Positions 9,210-18,144 of a stretch of DNA of 64,000 nucleotides are shown piece after piece (position 1 is the stretch's first letter; each line of letters opens with the position of its first letter). The position numbers were made by a program, and so were the translations under genes. Location: NCBI RefSeq assembly GCF_035969385.1, contig NZ_JAYKKJ010000002.1, positions 62,001 through 126,000 on the forward strand, in the 5' to 3' direction. The notes below the pieces were generated by a model. The model had not been told where the DNA came from. It saw only the letters and a program-made list of their open reading frames with translations, and searched no databases. Origin of the DNA: SELP01 sp035969385. Its GTDB lineage: Bacteria > Pseudomonadota > Alphaproteobacteria > Rhodobacterales > Rhodobacteraceae.

Positions 9210-10565
9210 CTATCCCTCTGGTCGCGGAATCAACTCGTCAACCAGGGCCTGGAAATCCTTGTCGAGATAGCTCCGCGCCCGCTGGAGCAAGATCGGAACC
9301 GGGCTGCTTTTCTCTCGACTGCGGAAGAAATCCTCGACCCCTCGCATGACTGTGGCCACATCGGCGCTGGATTGTATGTGCGGTGGATCACCAACTTCGG
9401 CATCGTCCACACCCGCTTCGGGAACCGGAAGGTTGTCGTCGCTCAGGGACTTCAGCCGATGTGCCGGAATTGCAAACCCGGTCTGCGGACCAAAGGCGAC
9501 GATGGCCCGGCCACAGATTTCAGGCAATAGCGTTTCAAGCGCCGCAACAAGTGGCATACCAATCAACTGACGGGCCTGACGGACCAGCAACAGGGCCGCC
9601 GACGACGGCTCTTTCGTCTGGAAATAGGTTTCGCAGGCGACAAGGGCCTGCCGCGCTTCGGCATGGGATTTGACGGCAGTCGGCGGCAGGGCCGGCGCTG
9701 CCTGACCCGTCGGCGCTGTCGCCGGGGCCGCACCATCCGCGGCAACCTCTGCCGGCGCATCGGAACCGTTGTCCGCGTCCGCCATGTCGGCCTCGGCCCC
9801 GCGCAAATCGGGCCGGGCCGCGGTGATCGCTTCGCGCATCTCGGCAAGGACCGCCAGCGTCTGACTGAAATTCGGAGAGAATGGGGCGGATTCACTGACC
9901 TTGCAGGCGGATGAGATGCGGTTCAGCGCATCAGTCATCCGCATGAGCGCTGAATGGGCCGCATCGACCTTGGCCCGGTTGCCTGGCGACCCGAGCGTGT
10001 CGCGCAGCATCTGCGCGTTCAGGTCTTCTTCGCCCGTGTTCGGTGAAAATTTCCCATCCGCGACCTGCAACTTGCGCAGGGTTACATCGGTCGTGCCCGT
10101 CAATCCCATATAGCGCAGGGCCGTCACAATCGAAATCGGCTGGGCAAGTTCGGTCAGCGCATCGCGCCGTTCGCCCGGATCGCCCTCGATCGCCGGATGA
10201 ACCACGTCTCCAAATGCCTTCAGAAGATCGGCGATGGTTTCGACGGCATCTGCCATCGGCTCGATCCGCCCGGCAAGGCATTCAAATTGTGCCAGCAGCG
10301 TCAGAAGCCGAATATCGCGACTGCGCTGAAGCAGGCCGTTGATCTGTTTCGCTTCGGTCTTGATGTCGATGGACTTGGGGTCAAAAATCCGGTCTTCGGT
10401 CCGGCGCCCCTTTTCAGTCTCCATACCCGGCGTGACATAGCGGTCGGGAATACGCCCCAACGCATCGAAATAATATTCGACGAATTCCTCATCGTCCGAA
10501 GTGTCAAGGTTGGGGCCGCACGGTTCGTCGTCCGAAACCGGCTCCAGCGCCCAATCAAAACTCAT
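9210..10565 (-). CDS. tssA: T6SS assembly protein TssA (ImpA N-terminal domain)
   Basis: TssA proteins bind the baseplate and the growing tube-sheath end. The N-terminal half is an ImpA-type domain (WALEPVSDDEPCGPNLDTSDDEEF, later RSRDIRLLTLLAQFECLA). An Ala/Pro-rich linker follows at about residues 255-300. The C-terminus has the short-TssA ending with VEDFFRSREKSSPVPILLQRARSYLDKDFQALVDEL. I chose ATG 10565 because a G-rich ribosome-binding site precedes it. An in-frame ATG at 10580 adds five residues. At 451 aa it fits the group. Confidence 0.92.
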   Translation of the reverse strand: MSFDWALEPVSDDEPCGPNLDTSDDEEFVEYYFDALGRIPDRYVTPGMETEKGRRTEDRIFDPKSIDIKTEAKQINGLLQRSRDIRLLTLLAQFECLAGRIEPMADAVETIADLLKAFGDVVHPAIEGDPGERRDALTELAQPISIVTALRYMGLTGTTDVTLRKLQVADGKFSPNTGEEDLNAQMLRDTLGSPGNRAKVDAAHSALMRMTDALNRISSACKVSESAPFSPNFSQTLAVLAEMREAITAARPDLRGAEADMADADNGSDAPAEVAADGAAPATAPTGQAAPALPPTAVKSHAEARQALVACETYFQTKEPSSAALLLVRQARQLIGMPLVAALETLLPEICGRAIVAFGPQTGFAIPAHRLKSLSDDNLPVPEAGVDDAEVGDPPHIQSSADVATVMRGVEDFFRSREKSSPVPILLQRARSYLDKDFQALVDELIPRPEG

Positions 10566-10690
10566 GTCTTCGCCCCCCATAGGCCATCCGTGCGTTTCCC
10601 GCTCCGGCTGCTTTGTGACCCATGGTTAAGCGGATTGATTGTCCGGTCAAGTCATTGATGCAAAAGGTAAGGAATGCCTCACCCCTGCAT

Positions 10691-11896
10691 TCAGTCGTCC
10701 GCCTTGCCCGCCGCAGCGGCATAGGATTTGGCAAAGGCCGTCAGGAAAGCATCCAGCAGGCCGTTCTCTCCGGCCTCGGCCTTGGCATCCCAACGTTCGA
10801 CATAGGTCTCCCAGAATTTGCCCTTGCTTGCCCCGCCAAGAATACCCGATCCGGCGCTGTCTTCGATCTCGTCAGGGGACAATCCGGACAAAAGCGAGGC
10901 CAAAGCGGGTTGCAAGGCGGCAAAGACCGCCGACTGGTGACGACGCACATCGCGCAGCGCATTGGAAAACCCGTCCGGGCCCTTCATGAACCCGTCCCGG
11001 TGCTTGAGAAACATGGTTTCAAGCGCCTGCTGGGAATCAGGAAGGAATTTCATAGGGTTGTTTCCCGTGGCGCTGCGCATGGTCCGTTCACCACCTTTGG
11101 TGAACTGCTTTACTGCGGCGCGATCCTTCAACATGGTCATGATTTCGTCAGAGGACCCGCGTACCACGGCACCAAGATCCCGGACAAGGCTTTCCACGTC
11201 CACACCCTGATAGTCGGCTGCGTTCAACCCCGCCCCTTCACAAAACGCCCGCAAGATTGCATCCCCACCGGCGACCGGGGCTGGGGCCGGGGCCTGCGGC
11301 TGCTGGAAGGGCGACGGCTGGAAGCCGTGCGGCGGAACCGAAGCGGCCTCGGGATTGGGCATCGGCACAGACGGCACGAAATCCTGCGCGACATCGTCAA
11401 GGTGATGCGGGTTGGATCGCTGCGGCAACGGATTGATCGGCTCTGCCGGTCCGCCGAAATCCCAGGGGTCATTATCGTCCACAGCAGGTGCCGATGCGGG
11501 TGCAGGCGCCTGCATCCCCGGCGGGGTCTGCAGCATCGACGGCGACTGGGTCGGCGTGGTCGGCTGCTGAACCGGAGCAGCGGTGCGGACATCGGCGGCG
11601 ATCACGTAGTGACCCACGGTGAATCGGTCGCCGGTCTTGATCTGGTGTTCACCCTGAATCCGGTGGCTGCTGCCCTGAACGAAGGTCCCGTTCGTGGACG
11701 TATCAGTAAGAAAATAGGCGCCACCCCGAAACGCCACGGTGAAATGGCGGCTGGAAATGTGCCGTCCCGGATCTGGAAGAACCCAGTCCATCCCTTTGCC
11801 GCGTCCGATATCAGCGCCCTTGCGATCCAGAACGATGCTGGTCGGGCCTCCATGGTCGAGGACGTCGAAATTCTCGATTCGCAGGGTCAGGGTCAT
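10691..11896 (-). CDS. tagH: T6SS-associated FHA-domain protein TagH (ImpI/Fha)
   Basis: This protein is predicted to read phosphothreonine marks and control T6SS assembly post-translationally. Residues 1-100 form a forkhead-associated domain (DIGRGKGMDWVLPDP, then RHISSRHFTV and TDTSTNGTFVQ). A Pro/Gln/Ala-rich disordered linker spans about residues 105-215. The C-terminal domain is typical of T6SS FHA proteins (FCEGAGLNAADYQG, later GNNPMKFLPDSQQALE). No PpkA kinase or PppA phosphatase gene is visible beside it, so the partner kinase must lie elsewhere or be absent. Confidence 0.92.
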   Translation of the reverse strand: MTLTLRIENFDVLDHGGPTSIVLDRKGADIGRGKGMDWVLPDPGRHISSRHFTVAFRGGAYFLTDTSTNGTFVQGSSHRIQGEHQIKTGDRFTVGHYVIAADVRTAAPVQQPTTPTQSPSMLQTPPGMQAPAPASAPAVDDNDPWDFGGPAEPINPLPQRSNPHHLDDVAQDFVPSVPMPNPEAASVPPHGFQPSPFQQPQAPAPAPVAGGDAILRAFCEGAGLNAADYQGVDVESLVRDLGAVVRGSSDEIMTMLKDRAAVKQFTKGGERTMRSATGNNPMKFLPDSQQALETMFLKHRDGFMKGPDGFSNALRDVRRHQSAVFAALQPALASLLSGLSPDEIEDSAGSGILGGASKGKFWETYVERWDAKAEAGENGLLDAFLTAFAKSYAAAAGKADD

Positions 11897-11932
11897 TGCG
11901 GCATTTCAATAGTTTTGTTGCAGAACCCTGAC

Positions 11933-12526
11933 TTAGTAGGCCCTGAACAATGATTCCGCCAGAGTAAGAAGTTTCGCAAGGTGATGCGGGCGGTTGGCAA
12001 GGTTGCACTGCGCCAGTGCCGACAGCACAGCGGAATTGACCGCGCGGGGGGTCCGCTGCGCCGGAACTGGCGTCGGATCATTCGGCGCAATCTGGGGTCC
12101 GGCCCATCCTGCCGCAAGCCCAAGGACCACTGCGGCCGTGCGTTTCTCCGCGAACAGGGCGGTGCGCATAATATCGTAACGGACGTCCGTATCGCCATTG
12201 GTCGACCAGCGCGCGATCTTTTCAAGAAGCTCTCGGTCGTGGCTGCTGAAATCGGCGCGCAGGTTTCGCAAGCATTCATAGCCCCACCAGACGGACATTT
12301 TCGGGCGGGCAGCAAAAGCGGTGAAGGTAATCGCTTCTTCCGGTGTCTGCGATTCGTAGAGGCGGTGAAGAAAGTCCATCCCGTCCTCGTCATCGCGCGG
12401 ACGCAACTGGGTCATTTCCCGCAACTGAGGGAAATTGGCATAGAGCTCGGATGGCGACGCATAGCGCAGCGCCGTCACGGGCGGACGTGTCTTTTCGCTG
12501 TCGTCGATGGTCGTGTCCCCTTCCAT
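11933..12526 (-). CDS. Conserved protein of unknown function, first gene of the T6SS operon
   Basis: I do not recognise a function. From memory it resembles a small family of alphaproteobacterial T6SS-linked proteins (DUF6931-type), but I could not verify this. The 197-aa protein has no signal peptide or membrane segment. It has a helical middle with the distinctive RPKMSVWWGYECLRNL motif, and an Ala-rich helical C-terminus (NSAVLSALAQCNLANRPHHLAKLLTLAESL). It lies 36 bp ahead of tagH on the same strand and is the most upstream gene of the cluster, so it is probably co-transcribed. The only nearby ribosome-binding-like sequence, AAGG, sits very close to ATG 12526. Confidence 0.75.
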   Translation of the reverse strand: MEGDTTIDDSEKTRPPVTALRYASPSELYANFPQLREMTQLRPRDDEDGMDFLHRLYESQTPEEAITFTAFAARPKMSVWWGYECLRNLRADFSSHDRELLEKIARWSTNGDTDVRYDIMRTALFAEKRTAAVVLGLAAGWAGPQIAPNDPTPVPAQRTPRAVNSAVLSALAQCNLANRPHHLAKLLTLAESLFRAY

Positions 12527-12592
12527 ACCTTACAATCCCCGGCGATTGCCGCCCGGTCAACGAATTTTGCGCATCGCCGCGAAAATGACGAA

Positions 12593-12619
12593 GGGCGGAC
12601 CGGCAAAACCGATCCGCCC
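12593..12619 (-). terminator. Probable terminator downstream of katG
   Basis: GGGCGGACCGG and CCGATCCGCCC pair around a five-base loop with one mismatch, 26 bp beyond the katG stop. On the minus strand the hairpin is followed by a weakly T-rich stretch. It would separate katG from the T6SS operon, whose first gene starts at 12526. Confidence 0.5.
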
Positions 12620-12644
12620 CGCGCCAAACTAGTCTGAATCGACC

Positions 12645-14810
12645 CTAGTTCAGGTCGAAACGGTCTGCATTCATGACCTTGATCCAGGTGGCCACGAAAT
12701 CAGCCACGAACTTCTCGGCGTTGTCATCCTGGGCGTAAACCTCGGCATAGGCCCGCAGGATCGAGTTGGACCCGAACACAAGATCAACGCGCGACGCCGT
12801 GAACTTCACCGCATCGGTTTTCCGGTCACGGATTTCATAGACCCCGTTTTCGACGGGAACCCAACGATAGTTCATGTCGGTTAGGTTCACGAAGAAATCG
12901 TTGGTCAACACGCCGGCCCGGTCGGTAAAGACCCCATACTTGGAACCACCGTGGTTGGTTCCCATGGCGCGCATCCCGCCGATCAGAACGGTCATTTCCG
13001 ATGCCGTCAGACCCAAGAGCTGCGCCCGGTCGAGCAACAGTTCTTCCGCCGTCACAGCATAGTCAGCCTTGAGCCAATTGCGGAACCCGTCCGCCTTCGG
13101 CTCCAGCACCTCGAAAGCCGCTGCATCGGTCATGTCTTCGCTCGCGTCACCCCGGCCCGGTGCAAAGGGCACCGTCACATCGAACCCGGCTGCTTTCGCG
13201 GCCTGCTCGACGCCCACGTTCCCAGCCAGAACGATCACGTCCGCGACAGAGGCACCGGTTTCCGCAGCAATCGGTTCCAGAACCGAAAGGACACGGGAAA
13301 GGCGGTCAGGTTCGTTGCCTTCCCAATCCTTCTGCGGGGCAAGCCGGATCCGGGCGCCATTGGCCCCACCGCGCAGGTCGGACTGGCGGAAAGTGCGGGC
13401 GCTGTCCCATGCGGTCGACACCATATCGGCGACCGACAGGCCAGAGGCGGCGATCTTCGCCTTGACGGCATCGACGTCATAGCCGGTGGACCCCGCCGGG
13501 ATCGGATCCTGCCAGATCAGGTCTTCCTGCGGCGCGTCCGGCCCGATGTAACGGGTTTTCGGGCCAAGGTCGCGGTGGGTCAGCTTGAACCAGGCGCGGG
13601 CAAAAGTATCGGCAAAATAGGCCGGATCAGCGAGGAACTTTTCGCAGATCGCGCGGTAGGTCGGGTCCATTTTCATCGCCATGTCAGCGTCGGTCATGAC
13701 CAGCATCGCCTTCTTCGACGGGTCCGACGGGTCGGCGGGCAGATGCTCTTCCTTGATGTTGACCGGCTTCCACTGGTTGGCTCCGGCGGGCGATTTTGTC
13801 AGTTCCCAGTCATAGCCGAACAGCAGTTCCAGATAGCCCATGTCCCATTTGGTCGGGTTGGTGGTCCATGCCCCTTCGATGCCCGAGGTTACCGCGTTCG
13901 ATGCCTTGCCACCCATGTTCGGGTTGATCCAGCCAAAGCCCTGGTTCTCGATCTCGGCGCCTTCCGGCTCGGCGCCCAGCGCCCCGGCATCGCCATTGCC
14001 GTGCGCCTTGCCGACGGTGTGGCCACCGCAGGTCAGGGCCGCGGTTTCTTCGTCGTTCATCGCCATGCGGGCAAAGGTTTCGCGCACCTGTGCGGCGGTC
14101 TTCAGCGGATCGGGCTTTCCGTTCACGCCCTCGGGGTTCACATAGATCAGGCCCATGTGGACCGCGGCCAGCGGGTTTTCCAGCGTCGACGGATCGTCAA
14201 GGTTGTCGTAGCGGTTTTCGCTCGGGGCAAGCCATTCGCGTTCCGCACCCCAATAGGTATCTTTTTCCGGGTGCCAGATATCTTCGCGACCGAAGGAGAA
14301 CCCAAAGGTTTTCAGGCCCATCGATTCATAGGCCATCGTTCCCGCCAGCAGGATCAGGTCGGCCCAGCTGATCTTGTTCCCGTATTTCTTCTTCAGCGGC
14401 CAAAGCAGGCGGCGCGCCTTGTCCAGGTTGCCGTTGTCCGGCCAGCTGTTGAGGGGTGCGAAACGGATGTTCCCGGCACCACCGCCGCCCCGCCCGTCGG
14501 CAAGGCGGTAAGACCCCGCCGAATGCCACGCGAGACGGATCATCAGGCCGCCGTAGTGGCCCCAATCCGCCGGCCACCAATCCTGGCTGTCAGTTAGCAG
14601 CGCAACCATGTCTTTCTTGAGCGCTTCAACGTCGAGCGATTTGACCGCATCGCGATAGTTGAACCCTGCTCCCATCGGGTTGGTCTTGCTGTCGTGCTGG
14701 TGAAGGATGTCCAGGTTCAGGGTCTTGGGCCACCAATCGGTGACGCTCGCCTCGCCAGTCGTGATCGCGCCGTGCATCACCGGGCACTTGCCGGCATTAT
14801 TTCCGTCCAT
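12645..14810 (-). CDS. katG: Catalase-peroxidase KatG
   Basis: KatG is a bifunctional haem enzyme that removes hydrogen peroxide. At 721 aa it has the normal duplicated peroxidase architecture. The N-terminal haem domain shows the distal pocket IRLAWHSAGSYR and RFAPLNSWPDN, the LIYVNPEG tyrosine of the Met-Tyr-Trp adduct, and the proximal LTCGGHTVGKAHG. The C-terminal domain lacks haem ligands, as usual. The gene is divergent from oxyR, which suggests peroxide-induced control by OxyR from the shared 150-bp region. It is not part of the T6SS operon, although it lies next to it. Confidence 0.97.
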   Translation of the reverse strand: MDGNNAGKCPVMHGAITTGEASVTDWWPKTLNLDILHQHDSKTNPMGAGFNYRDAVKSLDVEALKKDMVALLTDSQDWWPADWGHYGGLMIRLAWHSAGSYRLADGRGGGGAGNIRFAPLNSWPDNGNLDKARRLLWPLKKKYGNKISWADLILLAGTMAYESMGLKTFGFSFGREDIWHPEKDTYWGAEREWLAPSENRYDNLDDPSTLENPLAAVHMGLIYVNPEGVNGKPDPLKTAAQVRETFARMAMNDEETAALTCGGHTVGKAHGNGDAGALGAEPEGAEIENQGFGWINPNMGGKASNAVTSGIEGAWTTNPTKWDMGYLELLFGYDWELTKSPAGANQWKPVNIKEEHLPADPSDPSKKAMLVMTDADMAMKMDPTYRAICEKFLADPAYFADTFARAWFKLTHRDLGPKTRYIGPDAPQEDLIWQDPIPAGSTGYDVDAVKAKIAASGLSVADMVSTAWDSARTFRQSDLRGGANGARIRLAPQKDWEGNEPDRLSRVLSVLEPIAAETGASVADVIVLAGNVGVEQAAKAAGFDVTVPFAPGRGDASEDMTDAAAFEVLEPKADGFRNWLKADYAVTAEELLLDRAQLLGLTASEMTVLIGGMRAMGTNHGGSKYGVFTDRAGVLTNDFFVNLTDMNYRWVPVENGVYEIRDRKTDAVKFTASRVDLVFGSNSILRAYAEVYAQDDNAEKFVADFVATWIKVMNADRFDLN

Positions 14811-14960
14811 GATATCCTCCGATCATTGTAATTTGAGTGGTTGATAGGACCACAGCGCGGGATGAATCCGCGCCAGCCATTTCATTTGTGGTGCAATGGC
14901 TATCAACACAAGTCGATATGATTAAGTTGCATTTTTCAATTGGTGCAATAATTTTTCCCT
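14811..14960. promoter_or_regulatory. katG/oxyR divergent regulatory region with inverted and direct repeats
   Basis: This 150-bp spacer lies between the katG and oxyR starts. GTTGATAG at 14840-14847 is inverted as CTATCAAC at 14900-14907, and each half carries the GATAG/CTATC element typical of OxyR boxes. A nine-base direct repeat TGGTGCAAT occurs at 14889-14897 and 14941-14949, 52 bp apart. TTGCA at 14927 pairs with TGCAA at 14944. The region is AT-rich relative to its surroundings. OxyR binding here is inference from the regulator-target arrangement. Confidence 0.6.
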
Positions 14961-15884
14961 ATGGCAAACATCACGCTTCGACAGCTACGCTATTTCGAAT
15001 CCGTCGCCCGGCATGGGCATTTCGGGCACGCAGCCTCGGCTGTATCTGTCTCGCAACCCGCCTTGTCCGTTCAGATACGAGAGCTTGAGACCGAGCTTGG
15101 AAGCCCCCTATTCGAACGTCAGCCGCGCAAGGTATCCCTGACCCCTTTGGGGGAAGAGTTTCTGGGGCGTGTCCGGGACATCCTTCGGTCGGTGGATGAA
15201 CTGAGCGATTTGGCCCGTGCGGCGCGGGGTGGCGTGGCCGGGCGGCTGAACATCGGCATCATCCCGACGATCGCCCCCTACATGCTGCCGACGCTTATCG
15301 GGAACCTGGGCCGCAGCTACCCCGGCCTTGACCTGCACATTCGCGAAACGCTGACTCCGCGACTTGTGCGTGAACTGGAGGACGGAGCTTTGGACGCGGC
15401 TATTCTTGCGCTTCCGGTCAACGAACCCAGCTTCAAGGAGGTGCCGCTGTTCGACGAAAGCTTTGTGCTGGTCCGACCAGAAGCGGAGGCCGACCAACCA
15501 GTACCCGACGGCGAGACCCTGCGCCGGATGCGGCTTTTGCTGCTGGAAGAAGGGCATTGCTTCCGCGACCAGGCGCTGGCCTTTTGCAATGTTCAATCTT
15601 CCCTGCCCCGCGACGGTTTGGATGGCAGTTCGCTGTCGACACTCGTTCAGATGGTGGGCGCCGGGATCGGCGTCACCTTGATCCCGGAAATGGCCGTTCC
15701 GGTTGAAACCCGGTCAGCCGCTGTTTCGGTCGCGCAGTTCAACACCCCGCGCCCCCGCCGGACCGTCGGGATGATCTGGCGGCGGTCGAATCCGATGGGT
15801 CCGCAACTGCACGATATCGCAGCCTTGGTCCGCACCTCTGCCGAGGACATGCGGACCGCCGCCCATTCCACCAAGGTGAGTTGA
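14961..15884 (+). CDS. oxyR: Hydrogen peroxide-sensing regulator OxyR (LysR family)
   Basis: OxyR is a LysR-type DNA-binding regulator that switches on peroxide defence when two cysteines form a disulfide. The 307-aa protein has the winged HTH at residues 1-60 (LRQLRYFESVARHGHFGHAA, then SQPALSVQIRELE). In the effector domain LLEEGHCFRDQALAFC holds both redox cysteines at the spacing found in OxyR. That pair and the divergent katG separate it from other LysR proteins. No clear ribosome-binding site precedes ATG 14961. Confidence 0.95.
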   Translation: MANITLRQLRYFESVARHGHFGHAASAVSVSQPALSVQIRELETELGSPLFERQPRKVSLTPLGEEFLGRVRDILRSVDELSDLARAARGGVAGRLNIGIIPTIAPYMLPTLIGNLGRSYPGLDLHIRETLTPRLVRELEDGALDAAILALPVNEPSFKEVPLFDESFVLVRPEAEADQPVPDGETLRRMRLLLLEEGHCFRDQALAFCNVQSSLPRDGLDGSSLSTLVQMVGAGIGVTLIPEMAVPVETRSAAVSVAQFNTPRPRRTVGMIWRRSNPMGPQLHDIAALVRTSAEDMRTAAHSTKVS

Positions 15885-15942
15885 GTTCAACCGGGATAGC
15901 CCGTATCACCGACCCAACCGCAGACCGGCCAAAGGACGAGGC

Positions 15943-16554
15943 ATGGCGAACCACCTTTATCAGAACGATCTGCCCGACGGGCTCGACCTTGGCCCGGTCG
16001 TCGCCATTGATTGCGAAACCATGGGGCTGAACCCGCACCGGGACCGGCTGTGCCTGATCCAGATGTCGGGCGGCGACGGCAACTGCCACCTCGTTCAGGT
16101 CTCCATCCGGCAGACCGAGGCACCCAATCTTGTCCGGATGCTGGAAGACCCCAATGTGCTGAAGCTGTTCCATTTCGGACGCTTCGACATCGCCGCGCTC
16201 TACAACACATTCGGGGCCACGACCGCGCCGGTCTACTGCACCAAGATTGCGTCGAAGATGGTGCGCACTTTCACCGACAGGCACGGGCTGAAATATCTAC
16301 TTCAGGATCTGGTCGGGATCGACATTTCAAAACAGCAACAACAAAGCGACTGGGGCGCCGCGACGCTGACCGATGCGCAGCTGGAATATGCGGCCTCGGA
16401 CGTTCTGTATTTGCACCGGCTCAAGGCTGAATTGGACAAACGCCTCGCCCGTGAAAATCGGACCGACCTGGCGCAGGCCTGTTTCGACTTCCTGCCGACC
16501 CGCGCCAAGCTGGATATCACCGGCTGGCCCGAAATCGACATCTTTGCGCATTAG
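15943..16554 (+). CDS. rnd: Ribonuclease D-family 3'-5' exonuclease
   Basis: This is a DEDDy exonuclease of the RNase D family. It shows Exo I (AIDCETMGL), Exo II (FHFGRFDIAAL) and Exo III (YAASDVLYLHRL), so all four acidic residues and the Tyr are present. At 203 aa it consists of the catalytic domain only, without the HRDC domains of the E. coli enzyme, as is common in alphaproteobacteria. AAGGACGAGG precedes the ATG. It leads the plus-strand run into kdsD and the lpt genes, with six bases between its stop and the kdsD start. Confidence 0.92.
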   Translation: MANHLYQNDLPDGLDLGPVVAIDCETMGLNPHRDRLCLIQMSGGDGNCHLVQVSIRQTEAPNLVRMLEDPNVLKLFHFGRFDIAALYNTFGATTAPVYCTKIASKMVRTFTDRHGLKYLLQDLVGIDISKQQQQSDWGAATLTDAQLEYAASDVLYLHRLKAELDKRLARENRTDLAQACFDFLPTRAKLDITGWPEIDIFAH

Positions 16555-16560
16555 GTGCCC

Positions 16561-17529
16561 ATGTTGGATCGGTCAAAACTCCTCGATACCGCCCGTCAGG
16601 TGATCGGCGACGAAGCGCGCGCGCTGGATACCATGGCGGTCACGCTTGGCGATGGGTTTGTCGAGGCGATCGAGACCATCCTAGCCGCAACCGGCCGCGT
16701 GATCGTTTCCGGCATCGGCAAATCGGGGCACATCGGGCGCAAAATCGCCGCGACATTGGCCAGCACCGGCACGCCCGCGCAATTCGTTCACCCGTCCGAG
16801 GCCAGCCATGGCGACCTTGGCATGGTCACCAAAGCGGATGTCGTTCTGGCGATTTCCAATTCCGGCGAAGCGCCGGAACTTGCCAATCTCATCGCATTTG
16901 CGCGGCGGTTTGGTATCCCGCTGATCGGGTTATCCAGTCGGCCGGACAGCACGTTGATGTCCCATTCGGACGTCAAACTTCTTATCCCCGCGCTTGGCGA
17001 GGCCTGCGGCGAAGGAGTCGTTCCGACGATTTCCACGACCCTGACCCTTGCAATGGGCGATGCGCTTGCCGTCGCATTGATGCAGCACCGCGAGTTTACC
17101 GCCGAACATTTCCGGGATTTCCATCCCGGCGGCAAGCTTGGCGCACAGCTGTCCCGTGTCCGTGATCTAATGCACGCGGGCGATGCGGTTCCGCTTGTCG
17201 GGCTCCACACCCCCATGAGCGACACGCTGCTGACGATCAGCCAAAAGGGCTTTGGCGTGGTTGGAGTTCTTGATGACGATGGCCAGCTTGCCGGAATTGT
17301 CACTGACGGAGACCTACGCCGTCACATGTCGGGCCTCCTTGACCATACCGCGGGCGAGGTCATGACGAAATCCCCTCGGACAATAGGCCCGGACTCGCTC
17401 GCACAAGACGCAGTGGCGATCATGAACGACCGCAAGATCACCTGCCTGTTCGTGGTCGATCCGGATGGATCGCGGCGGGTCGCTGGCATCCTGCACATTC
17501 ACGACTGTCTTCGAGTCGGTGTGGTGTAA
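16561..17529 (+). CDS. kdsD: Arabinose-5-phosphate isomerase KdsD/KpsF
   Basis: The enzyme converts ribulose 5-phosphate to arabinose 5-phosphate, the first step to KDO for lipopolysaccharide. The 322-aa protein has an N-terminal SIS sugar-isomerase domain (VIVSGIGKSGHIGRKIAATLASTGTPA, HPSEASHGDLGM) and two C-terminal CBS repeats from about residue 205. ATG 16561 follows AGGTG. A GTG two codons earlier is possible. It is followed after three bases by lptC, and this gene order ties KDO synthesis to LPS export. Confidence 0.95.
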   Translation: MLDRSKLLDTARQVIGDEARALDTMAVTLGDGFVEAIETILAATGRVIVSGIGKSGHIGRKIAATLASTGTPAQFVHPSEASHGDLGMVTKADVVLAISNSGEAPELANLIAFARRFGIPLIGLSSRPDSTLMSHSDVKLLIPALGEACGEGVVPTISTTLTLAMGDALAVALMQHREFTAEHFRDFHPGGKLGAQLSRVRDLMHAGDAVPLVGLHTPMSDTLLTISQKGFGVVGVLDDDGQLAGIVTDGDLRRHMSGLLDHTAGEVMTKSPRTIGPDSLAQDAVAIMNDRKITCLFVVDPDGSRRVAGILHIHDCLRVGVV

Positions 17530-17532
17530 CCG

Positions 17533-18132
17533 GTGCGCGGAGAGGTCAATCGCTACAGCCAGTTTGTCGGCTGGCTGAAGATCATCCTGCCACTGGCCGC
17601 GATTGCACTTTTCTCCACGCTATTCCTGTTCGCGCAGGGGCGTGGGGGCAATGGGACGATTCCATTTGCCGAGGTCGAGGAGATTGCCCGGGAAAACAGG
17701 CTGTCGAGCCCGGATTTCACAGGGGTTTCCGACGACGGCACCTTATTCAGCTTGACAGCCACCTCTGCGCGCCCCCTGCCTGACCAGTCCCATATTGTCG
17801 CGATTGATGATATTCGCCTGTCGGTCGAAAGCCGCAAGGGACTTGGGGTGAATGTGACCGCCGGTGTCGCAAGCTTTGACAGCGAGACACGTGTCGCACT
17901 GATCGAAGGGTTGGCGCGCGTTGCGTCGACCGACGGCTACATGATGGAAACGCGGGGGTTGCGGGCGCAGATCGACGATGGACTGCTTGAAAGTCTCGGA
18001 CCACTGGAGGTGCGCGCCCCATTCGGCGAAATGACTGCCGGTCATCTCGTTGTCAGCCGCAGCGCCAATGGGGATGGGCTTCAAATGCTTTTCAACCAAG
18101 GCGTCCGGCTGGTATACCAGCCCGAGAAATAG
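17533..18132 (+). CDS. lptC: LPS export protein LptC
   Basis: LptC is the bitopic inner-membrane protein that passes LPS from LptBFG to LptA. The 199-aa protein has one N-terminal membrane segment (LKIILPLAAIALFSTLFLFAQ) and a periplasmic beta-jellyroll of the OstA/LptC type. It starts with GTG at 17533, three bases after the kdsD stop, and is followed by lptA. Sequence conservation in this family is low, so the call rests on topology, length and position. Confidence 0.9.
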   Translation: MRGEVNRYSQFVGWLKIILPLAAIALFSTLFLFAQGRGGNGTIPFAEVEEIARENRLSSPDFTGVSDDGTLFSLTATSARPLPDQSHIVAIDDIRLSVESRKGLGVNVTAGVASFDSETRVALIEGLARVASTDGYMMETRGLRAQIDDGLLESLGPLEVRAPFGEMTAGHLVVSRSANGDGLQMLFNQGVRLVYQPEK

Positions 18133-18144
18133 GGGATGTATGAA

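Noticed and set aside
12951..14597. 548-codon plus-strand frame opposite katG
   Set aside because: It is antisense to katG and shows no similarity to any protein family I know.
12645..14810. KatG as a T6SS-secreted effector
   Set aside because: It is separated by a terminator-like hairpin, is divergent from oxyR, and has the standard cytoplasmic form, so ordinary peroxide defence explains it.
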